Part shown: positions 17,232 to 25,830 of the stretch, one piece after another
Layout of the letters: each line of letters begins with the position of its first letter
How positions within the stretch are numbered: position 1 is the stretch's first letter
Assembly (NCBI GenBank): GCA_018830135.1
Contig: JAHJTB010000410.1
Location: 1-59,553, forward strand
DNA length: 59,553 nt
Reading direction: 5' to 3'
Source: Pseudomonadota bacterium
Lineage (GTDB): Bacteria > Desulfobacterota > Desulfarculia > Adiutricales > JAGVGV01
Translations under genes and position numbers: made by a program
The notes under the pieces: model-generated
The model's database searches: none
The model's input: only the letters and a program-made list of their open reading frames with translations
Told to the model about the DNA's origin: nothing

Positions 17232-17972
17232 CTACATGCCCAGACCGCCATCCACGTAATGAAATGAACCGGTTACGTAGTCCCCCTTGGCCGCCAGGAA
17301 GTTGACCGTCTCGGCCACGTCCTCGCCCGTGCACAGCCGGCCCAGGGGAATGCCCGCCTTGAACAGTTCGATGTTCTTGGGACTTAAGTGCTGGGTGGTT
17401 TCGGTCAGCACGAAGCCCGGCATGACCGCGTTGACCGTAACGCCATGGGGCGCCAGTTCCCGGGCCACCGACTTGGTCAGGCCGAGTTGGCCGGCCTTGG
17501 CCGCGGCATAAGCCGAGTCGCCCGGGTAGCCTTGTAGGCCGACCGGCGACGAGATGTTGATGATCCGGCCCCATTTGCGTTCGATCATGGAAGGCACGAC
17601 CGCTCTGCAACAATGGAATGTGCCGTACAGGGAGGACTTGATGACGATGTCCCAGTCCTCCAGGGGCAGCTTGTGGACCGCGCGGCCCCGGTGAATCATG
17701 GCGTTGTTGACCAGCACGTCGATAGGCCCCAGCGTCCGGGCTACCTGGCCGACCATGGCTTCGACCTGGACATAGTCGGATACGTCGGCCTGAAAAGACG
17801 CGGCCTTGCCTCCACTATTTTCGATCAACTCGACCACCTCGGCCGCCTGCGCGGCACGGCCCAGATAGTTGACCGCCACCGCGGCCCCTTCCCGGGCCAG
17901 GCGAATGGCGATCGCCCGTCCGATGCCCCTGGACGAACCCGTGACCAGTGCGGTCCTTCCCGTCAGTTCCAT
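17232..17972 (-). CDS. SDR-family oxidoreductase (FabG-like)
   Basis: The 246-residue product is a classical short-chain dehydrogenase/reductase. It has the NAD(P)-binding TGSSRGIGRAIAIRLA glycine motif at residues 11-26, the NNAMIHRG segment near 88 where family members have NNAG, and a catalytic region reading NISSPVGLQGYPGDSAYAAAKAG near 139-160, which contains the Ser, Tyr and Lys of the active site. The C-terminus HYVDGGLGM is the usual FabG ending. FabG-type enzymes reduce 3-oxoacyl-ACP or -CoA. The minus-strand ATG is preceded by AAGGAGG. The substrate is unknown; it neighbours a broken acyl-CoA dehydrogenase gene on the other strand. Confidence 0.92.
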   Translation of the reverse strand: MELTGRTALVTGSSRGIGRAIAIRLAREGAAVAVNYLGRAAQAAEVVELIENSGGKAASFQADVSDYVQVEAMVGQVARTLGPIDVLVNNAMIHRGRAVHKLPLEDWDIVIKSSLYGTFHCCRAVVPSMIERKWGRIINISSPVGLQGYPGDSAYAAAKAGQLGLTKSVARELAPHGVTVNAVMPGFVLTETTQHLSPKNIELFKAGIPLGRLCTGEDVAETVNFLAAKGDYVTGSFHYVDGGLGM

Positions 17973-18179
17973 CTGTGATTGCCTCCTTCTTCTCGGCTAT
18001 TCGAAAAGCTACGATACCACCGTCGGACGGCTTCGGCAAACGGTTCGCCTCCGGACAACGAACAGGCCCCGGTTTCCCGCCGGTCCGGAATTTGTTGATA
18101 TCCCGCCCCAGGTCCGTGTTACACTCGATCGTAATTCACAAAGCGGCTCGAAGCCGAACCCCGGCCAAGGAGTGGAATC

Positions 18180-19034
18180 ATGGTCACCTGCATGGATGAG
18201 GCCCTGGAGAATCTGCGGAACCGTTGCGCCCGATTCGCCCGGGACCACATGGCCGGACGCGGCCTGTCCGCTTCGGACGAGTTTCCCCGGGATATCTGGC
18301 GGGACATGGGCCGGGCCGGACTGCTGGGACTCGGGATTCCCGAGGAGCACGGCGGCCGGGGCGGTGGCTACCCCCATCTGTCGGCGGCCGGAGAGGCCCT
18401 GGTCCGGCACGGGGGCAACCTGGGCCTGCCCATGTCCGCGATCCTGCACCAGCTCGTGGCCCACTTCCTGATCGCCGGCCATGGCAGCGAGACCCAGCAA
18501 CAAGCCTTTCTGCCGGACATGGCCGAAGGGCGAATCACGGGATGTCTGGCCATCTCCGAACCCCGGACCGGAGCCCACCCCAGGCACATGAAGACCGAGG
18601 CCCGTCTCCAGGACGACGCCTATCTGGTCAGCGGGGAAAAGACCTTTCTAACCAACGGCCCCATCGCCGATCTTTACGTGGTCATGGCCGTGACCGGGCA
18701 GGACGCGGACGGCCGCAACCGCATCTCCGCGTTCATCCTGCCCAGACAGACACCGGGCCTGACCCTGGCCGATCCGCTGCCCCTGGATTTCCTCAAACCC
18801 TCGCCGCACGGCGGCATCCGCCTGGACGGGGCTCGGGTGCCGGCGGACCGGATGCTGGGACCGGCGAATCGGGCTTATGAAACTTTTATCAAGCCGTTCC
18901 GGGAGATCGAGGATGCCGTCATGCTCGGCCCTTGGGCCGGGGGCATGTCCCGTCAGATGGAGTTGCTGGCCGATGCGGTCCGCCAAAGCGGGACCCGGAC
19001 GGAAACGGAACTGTTGGAGGACTGGGCGAGTTGA
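18180..19034 (+). CDS. Acyl-CoA dehydrogenase, N-terminal and middle domains (apparent frameshift)
   Basis: The 284-residue product covers the N-terminal helical and middle beta domains of an acyl-CoA dehydrogenase: GLGIPEEHGGRGGGYPHLSA near residue 45, GCLAISEPRTGAHPRH near 120, and SGEKTFLTNGPIADLYVVMA near 150. The frame stops at TGA 19032 inside what should be the C-terminal helical domain. The rest of that domain continues in another frame at 19037-19312. One extra G in the GGG at 19024-19026 would give one continuous 377-residue protein of normal family length. This is either a sequence error, a recent null mutation, or a split gene. The REIEDAV segment places a glutamate where isovaleryl-CoA dehydrogenases have their base, but this alignment was done by eye. 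Confidence 0.8.
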   Translation: MVTCMDEALENLRNRCARFARDHMAGRGLSASDEFPRDIWRDMGRAGLLGLGIPEEHGGRGGGYPHLSAAGEALVRHGGNLGLPMSAILHQLVAHFLIAGHGSETQQQAFLPDMAEGRITGCLAISEPRTGAHPRHMKTEARLQDDAYLVSGEKTFLTNGPIADLYVVMAVTGQDADGRNRISAFILPRQTPGLTLADPLPLDFLKPSPHGGIRLDGARVPADRMLGPANRAYETFIKPFREIEDAVMLGPWAGGMSRQMELLADAVRQSGTRTETELLEDWAS

Positions 19035-19036
19035 AA

Positions 19037-19312
19037 ATGCTTGCCGACACCGTGCGTATCGTGGCCGGCGAGGCGGCGCGGATGCTGGAAGACCGCGGCG
19101 GGTATCCGGAGTTCACGTCCCTGCTGTTGGCCGGCCGCGACCTGGGGCGTCGGTTCCAGGAAAATTTCGAACGGACCGGGATCGCCTTTAAGGCGGCCGC
19201 CGGTGATGAACTCGGCCTCCTGACCCGAGACCTGGTCAAAGCCGGGAGCATTGCCGGAAACGTGGCTGCCCGCAAGCAGGTCAAAATGGGAGAGGCTCTG
19301 CTGGGGATATGA
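19037..19312 (+). CDS. Acyl-CoA dehydrogenase C-terminal domain fragment (downstream of frameshift)
   Basis: About 91 residues from ATG 19037 (MLADTVRIVAGEAARMLEDR and onward, ending KQVKMGEALLGI) form helices typical of the last part of acyl-CoA dehydrogenases. The ATG lies 3 nt past the upstream stop, but no convincing ribosome-binding site is at the right distance: GGAGG ends about 17 nt away. It is therefore best read as the displaced end of the preceding gene, although translational coupling could make it a separate chain. The segment ends 50 nt before the convergent SDR stop. Confidence 0.7.
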   Translation: MLADTVRIVAGEAARMLEDRGGYPEFTSLLLAGRDLGRRFQENFERTGIAFKAAAGDELGLLTRDLVKAGSIAGNVAARKQVKMGEALLGI

Positions 19313-19362
19313 GTGGACCCGACCGGCTCGGCCTTTGAGGCAGGGCCGTCGGGTTCGTGGGC

Positions 19363-20136
19363 TCAGATGCTGGTCCAGCCTCCGTCCACGACGAGGGTCT
19401 GGCCCGTGATGTAGCTGCCGGCGTCCGAGGCGAGAAGCAGGAGTGGTCCGATCAGTTCCTCGGGGTCCCCGGTTCGGCGCATGGGCGTCCGGCGCTCGAG
19501 GAAACGCAGACCGGACTCGGTATCGAACAGTTCCTGGGTCATTTCACTGGGAAAGAATCCCGGGCAGAGGGCATTGACCCGGATGCCTCGTTTGGCCCAC
19601 TGGGCGGCCAGTTCCCGGGTCATGTTGACCACTGCGCCCTTGGACGTATTGTAAGAGGCCTGGGTCAGGGCGCCGATACCGACCAGTCCCAGCATCGAGG
19701 CGATGTTGACGATGCTGCCCTTGCCGGCCGCGAGCATGATCCGGCCGCATCGCTGGGCGCAAATAAACGAACCGGTCACATTGACGTCCAGAACCCGCCG
19801 GAAGTCCTCGGGCGGCTCGTCTTCGGCCGGCAGGGTCACAGCCGTGCCCGCGTTGTTGACCAGCACGTCCAGCCGGCCGAACCGGTCCATGGTCGCCTGG
19901 ACCATGCGGTCCACGTCCTCGGCCCGGGTTACGTCGCAGACCACGGCGATCGCCTCGGAGCCTTGGGACTCCAGTTCCTTGGCAAAGGCCTCCAGTTTTT
20001 CCTTGCGCCGGGCGGCCAGCACCACCTTGGCCCCGGCATCGGCCAGGCCCTTGGCGAAAGTCAGTCCCAGACCGGAGGAGGCCCCGGTCACCACAGCCAC
20101 CCGATCGTGCAGATCGAACAGTTCTTCAGGTTTCAT
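19363..20136 (-). CDS. SDR-family oxidoreductase
   Basis: The 257-residue product is a classical short-chain dehydrogenase: VTGASSGLGLTFAKGLADAG near residue 16, LVNNAGTAVTL near 92, catalytic serine in NIASMLGLVG, catalytic TQASYNTSKGAVVNMTREL near 160, and the end GQTLVVDGGWTSI. The start at 20136 was chosen because AAAGGG lies 7 nt upstream; an ATG 72 nt earlier gives an unlikely, basic N-terminal extension overlapping the upstream gene's stop. It follows the MBL hydrolase on the same strand with a 68-nt gap, so the two may be co-transcribed. The substrate cannot be assigned; family members in acyl-CoA gene regions often act on 3-hydroxyacyl-CoA. Confidence 0.92.
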   Translation of the reverse strand: MKPEELFDLHDRVAVVTGASSGLGLTFAKGLADAGAKVVLAARRKEKLEAFAKELESQGSEAIAVVCDVTRAEDVDRMVQATMDRFGRLDVLVNNAGTAVTLPAEDEPPEDFRRVLDVNVTGSFICAQRCGRIMLAAGKGSIVNIASMLGLVGIGALTQASYNTSKGAVVNMTRELAAQWAKRGIRVNALCPGFFPSEMTQELFDTESGLRFLERRTPMRRTGDPEELIGPLLLLASDAGSYITGQTLVVDGGWTSI

Positions 20137-20204
20137 GTCATACCCTTTCGGAATTTTTTCAGGACCCGTCGCCGTTCTTCTGCCGCGCGCCGGTCCGAAA
20201 TGGA

Positions 20205-20855
20205 TCATGCTTCCAGCAGATCGAACTCGATTACATACACATTGGTCTTTTTCTCACGCCCGATGGTCGAGGTCGGCGTGTCGCCATAATGATGGCCCGG
20301 CCAGACCACCGTTTCCTCGGGCAGGCTCATGAGTCGCTTGATGGACTCGAGCATGGTCGGCAGGGAAGCGCCGGGCAGGTCCGTACGCCCGCCGCTGCCC
20401 ACAAAAAGCGTGTCCCCGGTAAACAGGCTGCCTTCCACCAGCAGGCAGAGGCCGCCCGGTGTGTGCCCCGGCGTGTGCAGGACCTGGATTTCCAGGTCGC
20501 CGAGCGATAATGTCGTGTCGCCATCTAAGCGCAGGTCCGCCGGGGGCGAAGGCGTGAAGCCCATGATCCGCTCAAAAACCCCCCGCTTGCCCCGATTGAA
20601 CAGGTCGTCGTCCGCGGCGTGCATGACCACCGGGGCGCCGGTCAGTTCCTTCATACGCTTGTTGCCGCAGGTGTGGTCGGCGTGGCCGTGGGAGTTGAAT
20701 ATGTACCGAATGTCCAGGTCGGCCTTCCGGGCCTCGGAAACGATCCGCTCCTCGTCTCCCGCCGGGTCGACGACCAGGGCCGCTCGGGTCGATTCGCAGG
20801 CGATCAGGTAACAAAACACGGCCATGTGCCCGACGATCAGTTGTTTGACGATCAT
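20205..20855 (-). CDS. MBL-fold metallo-hydrolase (glyoxalase II-like)
   Basis: The 216-residue product has the metallo-beta-lactamase metal motif SHGHADHTCGN near residue 57-67, later ligands in LHTPGHTPGGLCL and LFTGDTLFVGSGGRTDLPG, and a final histidine in VVWPGHHYG. This order matches the glyoxalase II/persulfide-dioxygenase side of the family, which hydrolyses thioesters or oxidises persulfides at a dinuclear centre. The internal ATG at 20855 is favoured because GAGGAGAGACGA precedes it; an upstream ATG at 20900 has no site. There is no export signal. Function is not fixed by context. Confidence 0.88.
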   Translation of the reverse strand: MIVKQLIVGHMAVFCYLIACESTRAALVVDPAGDEERIVSEARKADLDIRYIFNSHGHADHTCGNKRMKELTGAPVVMHAADDDLFNRGKRGVFERIMGFTPSPPADLRLDGDTTLSLGDLEIQVLHTPGHTPGGLCLLVEGSLFTGDTLFVGSGGRTDLPGASLPTMLESIKRLMSLPEETVVWPGHHYGDTPTSTIGREKKTNVYVIEFDLLEA

Positions 20856-20912
20856 TCGTCTCTCCTCGCCATTTCCTTGATCAAATCGGGTGTAACACAA
20901 ACCCGCCGACCG

Positions 20913-20940
20913 TTCAACCCGGATATTGCGGTTGGGTTCC
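20913..20940 (+). repeat. Dispersed repeat motif, copy 1
   Basis: A 28-nt segment reading TTCAACCCGGATATTGC then GGTTGGGTTCC. It matches the two arms of the inverted-repeat element at 54078-54260 at most positions (AACCCG-ATTTTGCAGTTGG-TTC), though the sites are 33 kb apart and in unrelated contexts. Confidence 0.6.
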
Positions 20941-21054
20941 AGTCGCCCGCACGGCCTTCGGCCGAAGAACGACTCCGCCGCCGAGTCCCAATATTCCAGG
21001 AAATACCAGAGCGGTCCTGCAACGCCGCCAACCGATGGCCGGCTACTTTACTCC

Positions 21055-21083
21055 TTTACAGCCCATCGGCTTTTCCTTATAAT
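21055..21083 (+). promoter_or_regulatory. Candidate sigma-70 promoter for the RND fusion gene
   Basis: TTTACA at 21055 and TATAAT at 21078 are 17 nt apart, 254 nt upstream of the ATG. Confidence 0.6.
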
Positions 21084-21337
21084 TTCATCATTGAACCCAC
21101 TTCAAATCGAAAACTCCCCGCGGCAAGGCACGAGGAACGTGTTTACTCTGTGCGTCCGGCCTGGGCGGCTCGGTCCCGCGGACCTGCCGCATCCGTCCGC
21201 GTTCGCCTCGCCGGCGGCGATTCCGGCAAGCCCCCCATGCGGTTCAAGGAAGCGGCATGGGACGGCCAAAACTTTGGTTCCGGGCGTTTTCCGGCCTTGG
21301 AGGCCGTATCGTCCCGTCTTTGGATTGAATTGAAGCC

Positions 21338-24300
21338 ATGTCCGAAACAGCCGGATACCTGAGAGCCAGAAACCACATCAAGCTCGTGGTCGAACATCCC
21401 CGCGCCGTACTGGCCGTGCTTTTGCTGGTCACGGTCGTCCTGGGCTGGCGGCTTCCCACACTCCGATTCGAAACATCCATTTATGACATGGCCATCGAAG
21501 ACATGCCGGAAACCATACGCTACCAGTCCTTTAAAAAGGAGTTCGGATCGGAGGAGATCATCCTGATCGTGGCCCGGGCCGACGACGTTTTCGACCCGGC
21601 CACGTTTCAACAACTCCAGAGTCTGGCGGGCGCCCTCGGCCGCATACCAGGGGTCCGGCGGGTCATCAGCCTTCCGGGCGTCAAAAAGGAAATGGAGCTG
21701 GGGCGCGAAAAAAGCCTCTCCGATTTCAGGGCCCTTCTCGCCCCGGCGACGCTTTTTCAGAAGAACCTGGTTTCGGCGGATGCAAAGACCACGGGCATGA
21801 CCCTGGTGCTCGATGATGCGGCCGACAAGAACCACATACTCGAAGCGGTCGACGACCTGATCGACCAGAAACGAAAGGGGATCGGCCTCTACCAGATCGG
21901 CCTGCCCGTGGTCTCCCGCGCCCTGGCCGAGTATACGGCCCGGGACTTCGTTACCCTGCCGCCGTTGGCTTTTCTGGTCATCTGCCTGGTGCTCCTCTAC
22001 CTTTTCAGGAACCTTCTGGGGGTCCTCCTGCCCGCCCTGTCTCTCCTGACGGCCCTGGCCTGGACCTTCGGTCTGATGGCCTGGACCCGGACTCCCCTGT
22101 CCATGCTGACGATGATCGTCCCCATTTTCCTGATCGCGGTGGGGACCGCCTACTGCATGCACGTCCTTTCCGAATATCGACGGACTGCCGCCGAAGCGGA
22201 GACATCGGCCGAGGCGGCCTATCGGTGCATCCTGGCCACCGGGTTTCCCACGTCCCTGGCCGTGGTCACCACCGTTATCGGCCTGGGTTCCCTGCTGCTC
22301 AATCATATCCCCGGCATTCGGGAATTCGCCCTGCTGGCCTCCTTCGGCATCTTGAGCATGCTCGTCATCCTCTTCACCCTGGTTCCGGCCTGCCTGGCCC
22401 TGGCCGCACTCCCCGAACCCGCCTCACGTCCGATTTCGGACCGGAGCGACGTCTTTGACCGTTTTCTGACCCGGGTCGTCGAAATCAATCTGAACCATCA
22501 GAAGTTTTCCCTGCCCCTGATCGCCGGGCTGACCCTGCTGGCCCTGGTGGGCGCATCATTCATCCGGATCGAAAACAATCCGGTCAACTATTTCAAGAAG
22601 ACGACCGCCATCAGCCGGCGGTTCCACGACGTCTACCGGGACTTGGCCGGCAGTTTTCCCATCAACGTGGCCCTGACCTCGCCGGAGGAAGACTATTTCC
22701 AGAACCCGGAACACCTCCGGATGATCGCCCGGCTCCAGCGCTTTTTGGACGGGGTGCCCGGAGTGGACAAAACGCTCTCCCTGGCCGACTATTTCAAACT
22801 GATCAACTACGCCACCAACCAGTACCAACCGGCATTTTACCGCCTTCCGGAAGAAGACTTCGAGGTCCGCATGCTCAAGAACAACCTCATGAGCATGCTT
22901 GGTCGAGACTTGTTTCTCCGATTCATGAATCCGGAATTTTCCAAGGCCAACATCGTCCTGCGGACCCACATATCGAGTACGCGGGACTGCCTGGCCGCCC
23001 AGGCCGGGATTCTCGACTATGCCCGGCGCAACCTCCCGGCCGACTTGGACGTCGAGGTCACGGGCTTCGGGGTGGTCATGGCCCACAGCACCCACCTTTT
23101 GACCCGGGGCCAGGTCCAGAGCCTGTCCCTGACCCTGGTGCTCGTTTTCGGCATCATGTTCCTGCTGTTTCTCTCCCTCCGGGTCGGCCTGATCGCCATG
23201 GTGCCCAACCTGTTCCCCATCGCCGTGAACTTCGGCGTGATGGGCTGGCTGGGCATGGAGCTGTCCGCCGCCACAAGCCTCATCGCCGGCATCGCCATCG
23301 GGCTGGCCGTGGACGACACCATCCATTACCTGTTCCGTTACAACAAGGAGTTCAAAAAAGACCTGGACAAGGCGAACGCCTTGAAATCCACGCTGGCCCA
23401 TGTCGGCCGGCCCATGGTTTTCACGACCATGGCCATCAGTCTCGGTTTCGCCGTGGTCATGTTTTCCAGTTTCAAGCCATCTTCGGCCTTCGGTCTGCTG
23501 ATGGTCGTGACCATGATTTCGGCCCTGATCGGAGATCTGTTCCTCCTGCCCGCCCTGATGCTGCACGTGGAACTGATCACCATCTGGGACTTGCTGAAAC
23601 TGAAGCTGGGCCGGGACCCGCAGGAAGGCATTCCGCTTTTCCAGGGTCTCAAGCGCCATCAGGTTCACTACGTACTCTTGGCCGGGGCCTTGAAAAATCT
23701 GGAACCCGGGCGTTTTCTTTTCATCAAGGGCCAGACCAGCGATTCCATGTACGCGATACTGTCCGGGGCCCTGGAAGTGGTGGAACTCGTCGAAGACGAG
23801 GACTCGCCGCCGATTTTGGGTCCCCGAAAACTGATCGCCCGGCTCGAGGCGGGCCATGTGGTGGGTGAAATGGGCATGGTTCGGTCCTGCCGGCGTTCGG
23901 CCACGGTCATGGCCAGGACGGAAGTCGAACTCCTGGAAGTCAATGCCCGCATGATCAAGCGGCTTCAATGGCTCTATCCGCCGACCGCCCAGAAATTCTT
24001 CTTCAACCTGATGACCATTCTTTGCGACCGGCTGGAAAACACCACCCAGCGCTTGACGGACTCGACCCATATCGATTCACTGACCGGCCTGATCTACCGG
24101 CCGGTTTTCCTCGGCGTACTGGAAAAGGAGGTCCATCGGGCCAAACGCTACGGTTCGCCCCTGTCCTTTTTTATCATGGACCTGGACCGTTTTCAGGAAA
24201 TCAACCAACGGTTCGGATATGAGGCCGGGGACCGGATGCTGTCCGAGATCGGAGACCTGCTGATCCGGCAGGCCCGACTGAGCGACGTCTATGGCCGCTG

Positions 24301-24556
24301 GAGCGGGCACCAGTTCGCCGGAATTCTGATCAACACGCCCGAACCCGCGGCCCGGGCCGCCACCCGGCGCCTGGTCCGGATTCTGACCCGGCACACCTTC
24401 CCGCTCGACGGTCAGCAGGTAGACATTCAGGTGGCCTGTGGGTTCGCGTGCCTGCAATCCGGGCAGGACGAATCCATGGACGGCCTGATCCAGCGGGCCG
24501 CGGACTCCCTGGAGGAGGTCAAACGAGGCCGGAGCGGGACGGCCCGCACCCCGTAA
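21338..24556 (+). CDS. RND/MMPL-type transporter fused to a cyclic-nucleotide-binding domain and degenerate GGDEF domain
   Basis: The 1072-residue product has three parts. Residues 1-755 form an RND/MMPL exporter: one membrane helix near 25-45, a periplasmic loop, a five- to six-helix bundle (about 205-370), a second loop and a second bundle (about 590-750) with GIAIGLAVDDTIHYLFRYNK, whose paired aspartates are typical of proton-driven RND proteins. Residues about 765-900 are a CAP_ED-like domain with LEPGRFLFIKGQ and the phosphate-cassette-like GEMGMVRSCRRSATVMA. Residues about 910-1065 are a GGDEF fold with MDLDRFQEINQRFGYEAGD. The signature is SGHQF (989-993) instead of GGDEF, so cyclase activity is unlikely. 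RLSD at 980-983 sits exactly at the c-di-GMP inhibitory-site spacing. Transport substrate unknown. Confidence 0.88.
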   Translation: MSETAGYLRARNHIKLVVEHPRAVLAVLLLVTVVLGWRLPTLRFETSIYDMAIEDMPETIRYQSFKKEFGSEEIILIVARADDVFDPATFQQLQSLAGALGRIPGVRRVISLPGVKKEMELGREKSLSDFRALLAPATLFQKNLVSADAKTTGMTLVLDDAADKNHILEAVDDLIDQKRKGIGLYQIGLPVVSRALAEYTARDFVTLPPLAFLVICLVLLYLFRNLLGVLLPALSLLTALAWTFGLMAWTRTPLSMLTMIVPIFLIAVGTAYCMHVLSEYRRTAAEAETSAEAAYRCILATGFPTSLAVVTTVIGLGSLLLNHIPGIREFALLASFGILSMLVILFTLVPACLALAALPEPASRPISDRSDVFDRFLTRVVEINLNHQKFSLPLIAGLTLLALVGASFIRIENNPVNYFKKTTAISRRFHDVYRDLAGSFPINVALTSPEEDYFQNPEHLRMIARLQRFLDGVPGVDKTLSLADYFKLINYATNQYQPAFYRLPEEDFEVRMLKNNLMSMLGRDLFLRFMNPEFSKANIVLRTHISSTRDCLAAQAGILDYARRNLPADLDVEVTGFGVVMAHSTHLLTRGQVQSLSLTLVLVFGIMFLLFLSLRVGLIAMVPNLFPIAVNFGVMGWLGMELSAATSLIAGIAIGLAVDDTIHYLFRYNKEFKKDLDKANALKSTLAHVGRPMVFTTMAISLGFAVVMFSSFKPSSAFGLLMVVTMISALIGDLFLLPALMLHVELITIWDLLKLKLGRDPQEGIPLFQGLKRHQVHYVLLAGALKNLEPGRFLFIKGQTSDSMYAILSGALEVVELVEDEDSPPILGPRKLIARLEAGHVVGEMGMVRSCRRSATVMARTEVELLEVNARMIKRLQWLYPPTAQKFFFNLMTILCDRLENTTQRLTDSTHIDSLTGLIYRPVFLGVLEKEVHRAKRYGSPLSFFIMDLDRFQEINQRFGYEAGDRMLSEIGDLLIRQARLSDVYGRWSGHQFAGILINTPEPAARAATRRLVRILTRHTFPLDGQQVDIQVACGFACLQSGQDESMDGLIQRAADSLEEVKRGRSGTARTP

Positions 24557-24605
24557 TGGCCATACGCCGAACCGGTCTCCTGTCCCTCGAATCGAAAAAA
24601 GAGGT

Positions 24606-24634
24606 TTGCATTGATCAGGGCGTCTGTGTATAAT
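24606..24634 (+). promoter_or_regulatory. Candidate sigma-70 promoter for the hydrogenase operon
   Basis: TTGCAT at 24606 and TATAAT at 24629 are 17 nt apart, in the 305-nt gap before the hydrogenase small-subunit gene. The resulting leader would be about 220 nt. Nothing else recognisable was seen in the gap. Confidence 0.6.
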
Positions 24635-24861
24635 AGTTTCTCGTTATCCAAGAGAAGTTTTTGGTTTGCCGATTACACACGAGGCGCGGCCGGTTCTCCC
24701 CCTTGATATCAGGGGCGATTCTAATGCTGTGGGGCTGCATTCGGGGGTGCCGTGCGTGCAACGAGAAATCGGCTCTAACCGTCGATCGAATGCTTTGTTG
24801 TGGGCGGTATGGACGCCAAACTTCTATCTCTTCCCCAAACCCTTCATGAAGGAGGAAACTG

Positions 24862-25800
24862 ATGACCAAGGAAGCAGATGTTTTTGATGGACTGCTGGAC
24901 AAGGGAGTCTCCCGACGGGACTTCATGAAGTTCAGCACGGTCATGGCCACGACCCTCGGCTTTCTTCCGACCTTCGCCCCCCAGATAGCCGAAGCGGTGA
25001 CCATGAAAAAGCGCCCGCCGGTCATATGGATTCATCTGGCCGAGTGCACGGGATGCTCGGAAGCCATCCTGCGAGCGACCTATCCTTTTCTGGCCGACCT
25101 GGTCCTGGACATCCTGTCGATCGACTACCACGAAACGATCATGGTCGCCGCCGGACAGCAGGCCGAAGACGCCCTCCATGCCTCCATGAAGGCCAACAAG
25201 GGCAAATACATCTGCGTGGTCGAAGGCGCCATTCCGACCAAGAACAACGGGATTTACGGTCGGATCGGCGGCAAGACCATGCTTGAAGTGGCCAAGGAAG
25301 TCACCGGGAACGCCCTGGCCACCATCTGTATCGGCACGTGTTCCTCCTTCGGCGGGGTCCAGGCGGCCGCGCCCAATCCGACACAGGCGAAAGGGATCGG
25401 CGCGGCCTTGGGCATCAAGCCCATCAATATTTCGGGCTGCCCGCCCAATCCGACCAACTTCGTGGCCACCATCGTTCATTATCTGCTTCTGGGCAAACTG
25501 CCGGACCTGGACGAAAACGGCCGTCCGCTCTTCGCCTACGGCCAGAGCATTCACGACAACTGTCCCCGCCGCGGCCATTACGAGAGCGAGGAGTTCGTCA
25601 AGGTCTTCGGCGACGAAGGGACCATGAAGGGCTGGTGCCTGTTCGAGGTCGGCTGCAAGGGACCGGACACGTACAACAACTGCTCGATACTGAAGTTCAA
25701 TAACGGCACGAGTTGGCCCATCGGGGCCGGAGCGCCTTGCATCGGCTGTAGTGAACCGGATTTCTGGGACAAGATGGCCCCCTTCTTCAAACAGAAATAA
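24862..25800 (+). CDS. NiFe hydrogenase small subunit, periplasmic (Tat signal)
   Basis: The 312-residue product begins with a Tat leader (SRRDFMKF at 17-24, then a hydrophobic stretch), so the folded enzyme is exported. Cysteines for the proximal cluster are in LAECTGCSEAILRA, GTCSSFGG and SGCPPNPTN. Distal and medial ligands are in HDNCPRRGHYE, GCKGPDTYNNC and GAGAPCIGCSEPDFWDK. This is the electron-transfer subunit of a group 1 uptake-type hydrogenase (HynB/HyaA family). It ends KMAPFFKQK without a C-terminal membrane anchor, unlike membrane-bound Hya types, so the partner may be a soluble c-type cytochrome. AAGGAGG precedes the ATG. The large subunit follows after 30 nt. Confidence 0.96.
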   Translation: MTKEADVFDGLLDKGVSRRDFMKFSTVMATTLGFLPTFAPQIAEAVTMKKRPPVIWIHLAECTGCSEAILRATYPFLADLVLDILSIDYHETIMVAAGQQAEDALHASMKANKGKYICVVEGAIPTKNNGIYGRIGGKTMLEVAKEVTGNALATICIGTCSSFGGVQAAAPNPTQAKGIGAALGIKPINISGCPPNPTNFVATIVHYLLLGKLPDLDENGRPLFAYGQSIHDNCPRRGHYESEEFVKVFGDEGTMKGWCLFEVGCKGPDTYNNCSILKFNNGTSWPIGAGAPCIGCSEPDFWDKMAPFFKQK

Positions 25801-25830
25801 TATGGCTTAAAGTATAAAGGGAGGACAGTT

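Larger units (their letters stand above)
20856..21337. other. 482-nt intergenic region between MBL hydrolase and RND fusion gene
   Basis: The region holds a copy of a dispersed repeat motif (20913-20940), a GC-rich palindrome CGGCCTTCGGCCG just after it, and a good promoter match at 21055-21083. From there a leader of about 250 nt runs to the RND gene. No convincing small gene was found in it. Confidence 0.6.

Noticed and set aside
22556-24070. 504-codon antisense frame opposite the RND fusion gene
   Set aside because: H/D/Q-rich product with no domain; the plus strand encodes a complete three-domain protein.
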